From Pseudomonas sp. B33.4 (GTDB lineage: Bacteria > Pseudomonadota > Gammaproteobacteria > Pseudomonadales > Pseudomonadaceae): a stretch of 64,000 nt of DNA. The stretch covers positions 1,665,001 to 1,729,000 of the forward strand of contig NZ_CP140706.1 of the NCBI RefSeq assembly GCF_034555375.1, written 5' to 3'. This document shows, piece by piece, positions 54,601 through 61,717 of the stretch; the stretch's first letter is position 1, and each line of letters opens with the position of its first letter. Position numbers and translations under genes: made by a program. The notes beneath the pieces are model-generated. The model was given only the letters and a program-made list of their open reading frames with translations. It was not told where the DNA came from and made no database searches.

Positions 54601-55258
54601 AGCGATCGGCCTCTGTGATCGGGTGGTCGTGTCGACTCAACCCCTGGCCAATGCGTTGTCGGACATGCACCACGACATTCGTGTGGTGCCGAACATGCTC
54701 GCGAAAAACCTCTGGAGCCACCTGCGCAGCCAGCGGCGCACGTCGAAGAAACCACGGGTCGGCTGGGGCGGTGGCACCAGCCACCACGGCGACCTGGCGG
54801 TGATCGCCGAGGTGGTTCGCGAACTGGCCAATGAAGTCGACTGGGTGTTTTTCGGCATGTGCCCGGATGACTTGCGTCCGTACATGCACGAGTTCCACGG
54901 TGTGATCCCGCTCGACGTGTATCCGGCGAAACTGGCCAGCCTCAACCTCGATCTGGCCCTCGCACCGCTGGAGTTCCACATCTTCAATGACTGCAAGAGC
55001 AACCTGCGGCTGCTCGAGTACGGCGCTTGCGGATACCCGGTGATCTGCACTGACACCGAAGCCTATCGCGGCTACCTGCCGTGCACGCGGGTCAAGACCA
55101 ACACCACCGATGAGTGGCTGCAGGCGATTCGCATGCACCTGGCCGATCCTGATGCCAGCTACCGCATGGGCGACGAGTTGCGTGAGGTGGTGCTGCGCGA
55201 TTACGTGCTGCGTGGCGATAACCTGCGCTACTGGGAAAATGGCTGGCTGGCGGACTGA
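51665..55258 (+). CDS. Giant multidomain glycosyltransferase, putative flagellin glycosyltransferase
   Basis: A 1197-residue protein in four parts: N-terminal GT2 domain (1-230; SLVIPAFNPRFFERAL, DDD at 94-96), a degenerate GT-A-like middle (about 330-560), a second GT2-like domain (about 575-830; PLVSVIIVAQDQTAALQRCV) and a C-terminal GT-B-type domain (about 867-1197; VGWGGGTSHHGDL, RLLEYGACGYPVICTD). Position after flgL is where large Fgt-type flagellin glycosyltransferases lie in P. syringae and relatives, so flagellin is the likely acceptor. Start is GTG 51665, exactly before the GT2 core, without a visible ribosome site. Confidence 0.85.
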   Translation: MNSLPLVSLVIPAFNPRFFERALRSAVGQGYGHLEVIVCDDSRGVEIESTVSNVSAQTGVAVRYVRNPRTLGLVGNLKACLDHAQGEFIKFLCDDDLLYSACIEQQAQEMRRAEVSLVLAQRLLWDANDIILPARLENTSLSPVSGLFKGDDLLAIFEKFPVNVLGGFSNALFRRADVAELLPALTEEGGGFVASLDFALYICLLRRGNLAVSNNVLSAERLYPERLSAQQPMKDAMDIEREWLSQMLKVRNGESAPAPGWVRYIPLARADESPRIWEELPLSRTLGSRQSRQECGVGVDSLSFGELYAQWLACRVLTEGQRKLLPETIAGWSHQPRIVPIIIDAKGSRDGVERTLEALANQDYPAELVLVLSASCAEAELDGRVFRLPLQDDGLAQLNSLLPQLEGADWFYLLQPGDRPVATALLIMADRIAHSRSFTCLYSDEGSLRSGESAEPAFKPDFNLDLMRSYPYVGRALAFKRERALALGGLTSDFAQLAPHDLLWRMVESDGTQVIGHIAEVLLESKFDLSQWLTDPGVLEQNPRVLDAHLQRLGIAYETRREGSELLNRVDYRHARRPLVSVIIVAQDQTAALQRCVETLLEKTAYTEYEILLVDSGSESAEALTWLDGMEQLGSDLIRVLRYPQKHNPAAIHNFAVSQARGEYVLLLNAFAVITQADWLDELLNHAQRPEVGVVGAKLYDPDGGVLHAGLILGLQGPAGLPFFGQPMQSEGYMFRLQAVQDLSAVGGDCLMVRKSVFEEVAGLDEQHLKVAYNVVDLCLRVGREGYLVVWNPHARLAVGTRPVAVATSEEQQQHEREQDAFYQRWLPQIARDPAYNVNLALQGIGASNFSLEPGLLTGWSAFSRSSLPNVLVVPINASAIGHYRMSQPMIELEAANRVEGRICYGLPSIVEIERQAPDVIVLQGRYSEHAIDEIPPLKKYFSARRIFELDDYVIDVPHRNAHIRNMPSKQDMERMVRRAIGLCDRVVVSTQPLANALSDMHHDIRVVPNMLAKNLWSHLRSQRRTSKKPRVGWGGGTSHHGDLAVIAEVVRELANEVDWVFFGMCPDDLRPYMHEFHGVIPLDVYPAKLASLNLDLALAPLEFHIFNDCKSNLRLLEYGACGYPVICTDTEAYRGYLPCTRVKTNTTDEWLQAIRMHLADPDASYRMGDELREVVLRDYVLRGDNLRYWENGWLAD

Positions 55259-55287
55259 CAGGTTCCAATGGTTGAAACAGCTCGATG

Positions 55288-55323
55288 AAAGGGATGAGTC
55301 CGTGACGGATTCATCCCTTTTTT
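55288..55323 (+). terminator. Strong terminator after the giant glycosyltransferase
   Basis: AAAGGGATGAGTCCG (55288-55302) pairs with CGGATTCATCCCTTT (55306-55320) with one G-T pair and a 3-base loop, followed by six T. It lies 29 bases after the stop and separates this gene from the sugar operon. Confidence 0.92.
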
Positions 55324-55360
55324 CATGGCTGCACGTCCTGCGACACGTAGCGCACCGAGC

Positions 55361-55376
55361 TGGCGCGTTTCCTGCA
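55361..55376 (+). promoter_or_regulatory. Candidate sigma-54 promoter of the sugar operon
   Basis: TGGCGCGTTTCCTGCA has GG (55362-55363) and GC (55374-55375) with the exact 10-base spacer and a near-consensus TGGCnC. It lies about 137 bases before rfbF. The rest of 55259-55512 holds the terminator and no gene. Confidence 0.6.
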
Positions 55377-55512
55377 AGTCCCCCTCAAATCGCCATAAAA
55401 CGAGCGCTCGCGGTCATTGCCCCCGCGCCCGAAACGGCAGAAAGGTTTAGCCAGAAGGCCGCAACGCTCAAGAAAGCGACGCGCAGCCCTGTGACGAACG
55501 AGAGGGGAGAGG

Positions 55513-56286
55513 ATGAAGGCAGTTATTTTGGCGGGTGGTCTGGGCACGCGCATCAGTGAAGAGTCGCACCTCAAGCCCAAGCCGATGATCGAGATTGGCG
55601 GCAAGCCAATTCTCTGGCACATCATGAAGCAGTACTCCGCCCACGGGATTCACGACTTCGTGATTTGCCTGGGCTACAAGGGGTACGCGATCAAGGACTT
55701 CTTCGCCAACTACTTCCTGCACACCTCCGACGTGACCTTCGACATGCGCGAAAACCGCATGGACGTTCACCAGAATTACAGCGAGCCATGGCGCGTGACG
55801 CTGATCGATACCGGTGAAGAGACCATGACCGGTGGCCGCCTGGGGCGAGCCGCGCGCTATCTGGAAAATGAAGAAGCCTTCTGCTTCACCTATGGCGACG
55901 GCGTTTCCGATTTGAACATCAGCGCGTTGGTCGATTTCCACCTGACTCACGGCAAACTGGCCACCGTCACCGCCGTGCAACCGCCGGGCCGCTACGGCGC
56001 GCTGGATCGCGAAGGTGACCGGGTGCTGGGTTTCACCGAGAAGCCACGCGGCGACGGTGGCTGGATCAACGGCGGCTTTTTCGTGCTGTCGCCCAAGGTC
56101 CTGCCGCTGATCGAAGGCGATTCGACGTCGTGGGAGTCCGGCCCGCTGGACGGCTTGGCCGCACGCGGTGAGTTGATGGCGTTTCAGCACGACGGTTTCT
56201 GGCAGCCCATGGACACCCTGCGCGACAAGAACCATCTCGAAGCCCTGTGGCAGAGCGGGGAGGCCCCATGGAAGCAATGGGACTGA
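55513..56286 (+). CDS. rfbF: Glucose-1-phosphate cytidylyltransferase
   Basis: A 257-residue nucleotidyltransferase: [37 protein letters not shown], and the RfbF-specific [12 protein letters not shown] and [14 protein letters not shown]. Makes CDP-glucose from CTP and glucose-1-phosphate. GGGGAGAGG directly precedes the ATG. Overlaps rfbG by 19 bases. Confidence 0.96.
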   Translation: MKAVILAGGLGTRISEESHLKPKPMIEIGGKPILWHIMKQYSAHGIHDFVICLGYKGYAIKDFFANYFLHTSDVTFDMRENRMDVHQNYSEPWRVTLIDTGEETMTGGRLGRAARYLENEEAFCFTYGDGVSDLNISALVDFHLTHGKLATVTAVQPPGRYGALDREGDRVLGFTEKPRGDGGWINGGFFVLSPKVLPLIEGDSTSWESGPLDGLAARGELMAFQHDGFWQPMDTLRDKNHLEALWQSGEAPWKQWD

Positions 56287-57350
56287 GTGCGGATTTCTGG
56301 CGCGGCAAACGCGTCCTCGTTACCGGACACACCGGTTTCAAAGGCAGTTGGCTGACCCTGTGGCTGCAAAGCCTCGGCGCGCAAGTCAGCGGCTTTTCCC
56401 TGGATCCGTCGACCGAGCCGAGCCTGTTCGAACTGGCGCGTGTGCACGAAGGCATCAACGATCAGCGCGGTGATCTGCGTGATCTTGGCGCTCTCCTGGA
56501 AATCATCGCCGACACCGAGCCGGAAATCGTTCTGCACCTGGCCGCTCAGCCACTGGTGCGCGAAGGCTATCGCGACCCACTCGGCACTTATTCCAGCAAC
56601 GTCATGGGCACGCTGAACCTGCTCGAAGCGATTCGTCAGGTCGGTTGCGTGCGCGCCTGCGTGCTGGTGACCACCGACAAGGTCTACGCCAACAAGGAAT
56701 GGCTGTGGCCCTACCGCGAAGACGAAGCGCTCGGTGGCCACGATCCTTACAGCAGCAGCAAGGCCTGCTGTGAACTGCTCGCACAGTCGTATGCCGCGTC
56801 GTTCTTCCCGGCCGACAAGTACGCCGAGCACGGTCTGGCCTTGGCCACCGCGCGTGCCGGCAACGTCCTGGGCGGCGGTGATTTTGCCCCTGAGCGACTG
56901 ATTCCCGACGTGCTCAAAGCCTGGACCGCAGACGAACCGGTGACCCTGCGCTATCCGCAAGCCGTGCGCCCATGGCAGCACGCGCTGGAACCGCTGGCCG
57001 GTTACCTGCAACTGGCCGCCGGCCTCTACGAGCAAGGCCCGGAATACGCCGGGGCGTGGAACTTCGGTCCTGGTGAAGCGGACATGTGCAGCGTTGGCGA
57101 AGTGGTCGAATTGCTCGCCAGCCGCTGGCCGCAAGCGCGTGGTCTGCGCATCGAAAAAAGCGAATTGCACGAGGCTGGCCTGTTGCGCCTGGACAGCAGT
57201 CGCGCGCGCCAAGTGCTTGGCTGGCAGCCACGCTGGACCTTGCAGGCATGCCTGACCCAGACCCTCGACTGGCACCTGGCGTGGCAGAACGGCGATGACA
57301 TGCGCAGCGTCACCCTCGGCCAACTGAACCTGTACCGAGGCGCGCTGTGA
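56268..57350 (+). CDS. rfbG: CDP-glucose 4,6-dehydratase
   Basis: A 360-residue SDR enzyme: NAD-binding GHTGFKGSW (residues 20-28), [11 protein letters not shown], the catalytic YSSSK (about 160) and [19 protein letters not shown]. Yields CDP-4-keto-6-deoxyglucose. ATG 56268 follows GGGAGG; ATG 56277 is an alternative. Confidence 0.96.
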   Translation: MEAMGLSADFWRGKRVLVTGHTGFKGSWLTLWLQSLGAQVSGFSLDPSTEPSLFELARVHEGINDQRGDLRDLGALLEIIADTEPEIVLHLAAQPLVREGYRDPLGTYSSNVMGTLNLLEAIRQVGCVRACVLVTTDKVYANKEWLWPYREDEALGGHDPYSSSKACCELLAQSYAASFFPADKYAEHGLALATARAGNVLGGGDFAPERLIPDVLKAWTADEPVTLRYPQAVRPWQHALEPLAGYLQLAAGLYEQGPEYAGAWNFGPGEADMCSVGEVVELLASRWPQARGLRIEKSELHEAGLLRLDSSRARQVLGWQPRWTLQACLTQTLDWHLAWQNGDDMRSVTLGQLNLYRGAL

Positions 57351-57907
57351 GCGAGTTTTCCCTGAAGGCGTTGCCGCTGGCCGGGTTGTTCAGCGTCCAG
57401 CACAAACGTTTCGAAGATCAGCGCGGGCACTTCGCTCGGCTGTTTTGCGAAGGCAGCCTGAGTGCGTTTGGCAGCGAATTCCATATCCGTCAGATCAACC
57501 ATTCCTGCACCCGCGAGAAGGGCAGTGTGCGCGGTCTGCATTATCAGAATGGCAACGCCCCGGAAGCCAAACTGATCACCTGCCTGCGCGGTGAAGTGTG
57601 GGATGTGGCGGTGGATTTGCGCCCCGATTCAGAAACGTTTTTGCACTGGCACGCCGAGCACCTCAAGGCTGGCGACGGACGCAGCCTGCTGATTCCGGCC
57701 GGCTTCGCCCACGGTTTCCAGACCCTGACCGAAGACGCCGAATTGCTCTACCTGCACAGCGCCGATTACGCGCCGGAGCATGAGGGCGGTCTGTCGGTGA
57801 ACGATCCACGGCTGGCGATTGCCTGGCCGTTGCCTGTCAATAATTTGTCAGCGCGTGATTCCAGCCATCCCGCGCTCGATCAACACTTTGCTGGAGTGCG
57901 TCTATGA
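57347..57907 (+). CDS. NDP-4-keto-6-deoxyhexose 3,5-epimerase family (RfbC-like)
   Basis: A 186-residue cupin-type epimerase: QHKRFEDQRGHFARLF, KGSVRGLHYQ (catalytic His65), EVWDVAVDLRPDSETF and PAGFAHGFQTL. RfbC acts on dTDP sugars; the surrounding genes suggest a CDP-linked substrate here. GTG start overlaps rfbG by 4 bases. It could be a 3- or 5-epimerase only. Confidence 0.88.
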   Translation: MSEFSLKALPLAGLFSVQHKRFEDQRGHFARLFCEGSLSAFGSEFHIRQINHSCTREKGSVRGLHYQNGNAPEAKLITCLRGEVWDVAVDLRPDSETFLHWHAEHLKAGDGRSLLIPAGFAHGFQTLTEDAELLYLHSADYAPEHEGGLSVNDPRLAIAWPLPVNNLSARDSSHPALDQHFAGVRL

Positions 57908-59130
57908 ACTGCCGTGGGTGCGCCGCACCGCTGAGCCTGCCGCTGATCGACCTCGGCACCTCGCCGCCGTCCAACGCCTACGTGCACGCCGATCGCCTGG
58001 AACAGGCCGAGCAATGGGTGCCGTTGAAGGTTGCGGTGTGTCAGCAATGCTGGCTGGTACAGACCGAGGATTACACCAGCGCCGACAGTTTGTTCGATGC
58101 TGAATACGCCTACTTCAGTTCGTTCTCCAGCACCTGGCTGGCCCATGCCGAGTGCTATGTTGCCGAGATGGTCGAGCGCTTTGGCCTGACCGCTGACAGC
58201 CGTGTGGTTGAAGTCGCCGCCAACGACGGTTATCTGCTGCAGTACGTGGCCGCTCGCGGCATTCCGTGCCTGGGCGTCGAGCCGACGCGCAGCACCGCGC
58301 AAGCGGCGCGCGCGAAAGGTCTGCAGATTCGTGAGTTGTTCTTCGGTCGCAACACGGCTGCGCAATTGAAAAGCGAAGGTTGGGGCGCCGATTTGATGGC
58401 GGCCAACAACGTGCTCGCGCATGTACCGGACATCAACGATTTCCTCGGTGGCTTCGCGACGTTGCTCAAGCCAACCGGCGTGGCCACTTTCGAATTCCCG
58501 CAACTGCTGACGCTGATGGCGGGCGCGCAGTTCGACACGCTCTACCACGAACATTATTCCTACCTGTCGCTGACTGCCGTGCAGACGCTGTGCGAGCGCA
58601 ATGGCCTGGAAGTGTTCGACGTCAGCCAGTTGAGCACCCACGGCGGATCGTTGCGCGTGTTCGTGCAGCGCAGGGACGGCGAGCGTCGCCCGGTGCAGGC
58701 TGCGGTGCAGCAACAGTTGCAGGCCGAACTGGATGCCGGGGTGAAAACCGCCGAGTACTACACGACCCTCGCGCCCGCCGCTGAACGCATCAAGCATCAG
58801 CTGCTGCGCTTTTTGTTGCAGGCCAAGGCTGACGGCAAACGTGTGGTCGGTTACGGCGCGGCGGCCAAGGGCAATACCTTGCTCAACTACGCCGGGGTCA
58901 AACCGGACCTGTTGGCCTGGGTAGCCGATGCCAACCCGCACAAACAGGGCAAGTGTTTGCCGGGCAGCCGCATTCCGATTGTTGCGCCTGAGCGGATTGC
59001 CCAGGAGCAGCCGGACTACATTCTGGTGTTGCCGTGGAACCTGTTGAGCGAAGTGAAGCAGCAGCTGTCTGCGGCCAAGGCATGGGGCGCACGCTTTGTC
59101 GTCGCCGTTCCGGAGTTGATCATCCAATGA
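57904..59130 (+). CDS. Sugar C-methyltransferase (NovU/TylC3-like)
   Basis: A 408-residue three-domain protein: N-terminal zinc site (MNCRGC, VAVCQQCW), SAM domain (VVEVAANDGYLLQYV, about residue 101; catalytic-type YHEHYSYLS, about 214) and C-terminal domain with VVGYGAAAKGNTLLNYAG. This is the layout of enzymes that add a methyl to C3 or C5 of NDP-ketosugars (TylC3, EvaC, TcaB9). ATG overlaps rfbC by 4 bases. It implies a branched-chain sugar. Confidence 0.88.
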   Translation: MNCRGCAAPLSLPLIDLGTSPPSNAYVHADRLEQAEQWVPLKVAVCQQCWLVQTEDYTSADSLFDAEYAYFSSFSSTWLAHAECYVAEMVERFGLTADSRVVEVAANDGYLLQYVAARGIPCLGVEPTRSTAQAARAKGLQIRELFFGRNTAAQLKSEGWGADLMAANNVLAHVPDINDFLGGFATLLKPTGVATFEFPQLLTLMAGAQFDTLYHEHYSYLSLTAVQTLCERNGLEVFDVSQLSTHGGSLRVFVQRRDGERRPVQAAVQQQLQAELDAGVKTAEYYTTLAPAAERIKHQLLRFLLQAKADGKRVVGYGAAAKGNTLLNYAGVKPDLLAWVADANPHKQGKCLPGSRIPIVAPERIAQEQPDYILVLPWNLLSEVKQQLSAAKAWGARFVVAVPELIIQ

Positions 59131-60248
59131 GCAGAATTCATTACACCAAACCCAGCGTTGGCGAACTCGAAGCGCAATACGCCCTGGACGCCGTGCAGAA
59201 CGGTTGGGGCGCGCGTTGCTACGAATACCTGACACGTTTCGAGCACGGCTTTGCCGAGCATCTGGGCGCCACCTACGCCATTGCCACGTCCAGTTGCACC
59301 GGCGCGCTGCACATGGGCATGGCCGCGCTGGGTGTCGGCGCTGGCGACGAAGTTATCCTGGCCAACACCAACTGGATCGCCTCGGCGGCACCGATCACTT
59401 ACCTGGGCGCTACGCCGGTGTTCGTCGATGTCCTGGCGGACAGCTGGTGCCTGGATCCGCAACAGGTCAGAAAAGCGATCACCCCGCGCACCAAGGCGAT
59501 TCTCGCCGTGCATTTGTACGGCAACCTGTGCGACATGGACGCGCTGCTCGCCATCGGCAACGAGTTCGGCATCCCGGTGATCGAAGACGCGGCGGAAGCC
59601 ATTGGCTCGCAATGGCGCGGCAAAGCGGCCGGCTCGCTGGGGGCTTTCGGCGCTTTTTCGTTTCATGGCACCAAGACCATGACCACCGGTGAGGGCGGCA
59701 TGTTCGTCACCTCGGACAAGGCCTTGTATGAGCGTGTTCTGACCCTGTCCAACCATGGCCGTGTGGCGGGTTGCACCAAGCAGTTCTGGCCGGAGTTTGT
59801 CGGTTTCAAATACAAGATGAGCAACCTGCAGGCCGCCGTCGGCTGCGCCCAGGTCGAGCGAATCGACGAGTTGATTGAGCGCAAACGGGCGATTTTTGCC
59901 AACTACGCGCGGGCACTCGAAGGCGTACCGGGTGTGTCGCTCAATCCCGAACCGGGCCATGCGCGCAATGGTTACTGGATGCCGACCGTGGTGTTTGATG
60001 CCGACACTGGCATCCACCGCGAGCAAATGATTGCCGCCTTCCAGGCCGCCGACATCGATGCCCGGGTGTTTTTCTGGCCGCTGTCGTCGCTGCCGATGTT
60101 CAGCGAATACGAGGTCGACACGCCGCTGGCGTTTGCCTTGCCCGAGCGCGCCTTCAACCTGCCGAGCTATCACGACATGACCGACGCTGACCAACAGCGT
60201 GTGGTGCAAGTGGTGCTGGATCTGCTGGCTCGCGGGCACACAGTGTGA
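59127..60248 (+). CDS. DegT/DnrJ/EryC1/StrS sugar aminotransferase
   Basis: A 373-residue PLP enzyme: ATSSCTGALHMGMAALGVG, NTNWIASAAPITYLGATPVF, IEDAAEAIGSQWRG, and PLP Lys183 in FSFHGTKTMTTGEGG. It transfers an amino group to a ketosugar, most likely at C4, as VioA or PerA does. ATG overlaps the methyltransferase stop by 4 bases; the longer frame to 59034 is not needed. Confidence 0.92.
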   Translation: MSRIHYTKPSVGELEAQYALDAVQNGWGARCYEYLTRFEHGFAEHLGATYAIATSSCTGALHMGMAALGVGAGDEVILANTNWIASAAPITYLGATPVFVDVLADSWCLDPQQVRKAITPRTKAILAVHLYGNLCDMDALLAIGNEFGIPVIEDAAEAIGSQWRGKAAGSLGAFGAFSFHGTKTMTTGEGGMFVTSDKALYERVLTLSNHGRVAGCTKQFWPEFVGFKYKMSNLQAAVGCAQVERIDELIERKRAIFANYARALEGVPGVSLNPEPGHARNGYWMPTVVFDADTGIHREQMIAAFQAADIDARVFFWPLSSLPMFSEYEVDTPLAFALPERAFNLPSYHDMTDADQQRVVQVVLDLLARGHTV

Positions 60249-60910
60249 AGCTGTATCTGCTGGGGGCTGCCAACCCGGAAGCGGTGCGCATGCTGCACGC
60301 CGTCAAGCGCAGTACGCCGAACGTCGAATTCGCCTTCCTCGACAACGATCCGCGCAAGCACGGCACGCTGTTCTACGGAGTGCCGGTGCTCGGTGGTTGC
60401 GAACGTGTCGGCGAACTCAATGGCGAGGATGTGCGCTTCGTCAATCTGATCACCGGCAGTACCCGGTTACGCTACGAAACCACCTGTCAGCTGGTGGACG
60501 CCGGTGCACGTCTTGGCCAGTTCGTTCATCCGGGTATCGACCTCAGCATGATTCGCATGGGGCAGGGCAGTTATCTGCAGGAAGGCGTGCTGCTGCAGGC
60601 CGAGGTGACACTGGGCGACAACACCAGCATCAGCGCCGGCAGTGTCGTGGGGCATGAAGGGCAGATCGGCCACTCGGTGTTCATGGCGCCGGGGGTGTGT
60701 ATCGCCGGTTGCGTGGAAATCGGTGACGGGACCTTTATCGGCACCAACGCCACGATCCTGCCGCGCCTGCGCATCGGTCGCTGGGTGACCATCGGTGCCG
60801 GTGCGGTCGTGACCAAAGATGTTCCGGATTTTTCGGTCGTGGTGGGCAATCCCGCCAGGATCATCAAGACCAACGCAGTGCCTTACCCGGACGCCAGGGT
60901 GTTCAGGTAA
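60245..60910 (+). CDS. NeuD/PglD-like sugar N-acyltransferase
   Basis: A 221-residue protein: N-terminal Rossmann-like part (LYLLGAANPEAVRMLHAVKR) and a C-terminal left-handed beta helix of hexapeptide repeats (LGDNTSISAGSVVGHEGQIG, TFIGTNATILPRLRIG, GAGAVVTKDVPDFSVVVGNP). Family members acylate amino or hydroxyl groups of NDP-sugars. GTG overlaps the aminotransferase by 4 bases, so acylation of the new amino group is likely. Confidence 0.85.
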   Translation: MKLYLLGAANPEAVRMLHAVKRSTPNVEFAFLDNDPRKHGTLFYGVPVLGGCERVGELNGEDVRFVNLITGSTRLRYETTCQLVDAGARLGQFVHPGIDLSMIRMGQGSYLQEGVLLQAEVTLGDNTSISAGSVVGHEGQIGHSVFMAPGVCIAGCVEIGDGTFIGTNATILPRLRIGRWVTIGAGAVVTKDVPDFSVVVGNPARIIKTNAVPYPDARVFR

Positions 60911-60939
60911 GTCGTTTCCCGAATTTTTGGAGAGTTGCA

Positions 60940-61668
60940 ATGAATCCGCATGAACAGTTTCGCGAAGAAGTAAAAGCCAACATCGAAGGCCTGCAGAACG
61001 ACAAGGCCCTGCAAACCGAGTCCCTGGACTGGGTTGGCACCACGGCCAGACACAAGTACACCTACAACTTCAGCTGGATGGGCCGGCCGATCATTCAGTT
61101 CCCGCAGGACATGGTCGCGATGCAGGAAATCATCTGGAACCTGCGTCCGGACGTGATCGTCGAGACGGGCATCGCTCACGGCGGTTCGCTGGTGTTTTAT
61201 GCCTCGATCCTGGAACTGATCGGTCACGGCGAAGTACTGGGCATCGACATCGATATCCGCGAGCACAACCGCGAAGCCATCGAAGCGCACCCGATGTTCA
61301 AACGCATCAGCATGATCCAGGGTTCGAGCATCGATAGCAGCATCGTCGATCAAGTGCGCGAGCGCGTGCAGGGCAAAAAAGTGCTGGTGGTGCTGGACTC
61401 CAACCACACCCACGAGCACGTCCTCGAAGAGCTGCGCCTGTACGCACCACTGGTGTCGGTGGGCAGCTATTGCGTGGTCATGGACACCGTCGTTGAAGAC
61501 ATGCCGGCCGATGCGTTCCCGGATCGTCCATGGGGCAAGGGTGACAACCCGAAAACAGCGGTATGGGCCTATCTGGAAGAGAACCGCGATTTCGAGATCG
61601 ATCAGTCGATCCACAGCAAATTGCTGATCACAGTCGCGCCGGATGGTTATCTGCGTCGCGTGCGTTAA
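60940..61668 (+). CDS. CmcI-family (cephalosporin hydroxylase-like) methyltransferase
   Basis: A 242-residue Rossmann methyltransferase: LRPDVIVETGIAHGGSLVFY, EVLGIDIDIREHN, KKVLVVLDSNHTHEHV and VGSYCVVMDTVVED match CmcI-type proteins, which bind SAM; several act as sugar O-methyltransferases (RhmA-like). Here it probably adds an O- or N-methyl to the same sugar. 29 bases after the acyltransferase gene. Confidence 0.83.
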   Translation: MNPHEQFREEVKANIEGLQNDKALQTESLDWVGTTARHKYTYNFSWMGRPIIQFPQDMVAMQEIIWNLRPDVIVETGIAHGGSLVFYASILELIGHGEVLGIDIDIREHNREAIEAHPMFKRISMIQGSSIDSSIVDQVRERVQGKKVLVVLDSNHTHEHVLEELRLYAPLVSVGSYCVVMDTVVEDMPADAFPDRPWGKGDNPKTAVWAYLEENRDFEIDQSIHSKLLITVAPDGYLRRVR

Positions 61669-61717
61669 TCGACAAACAACGATGAGTTTTCGGCGACGCG
61701 CCGTTTGTGGGGAATAT

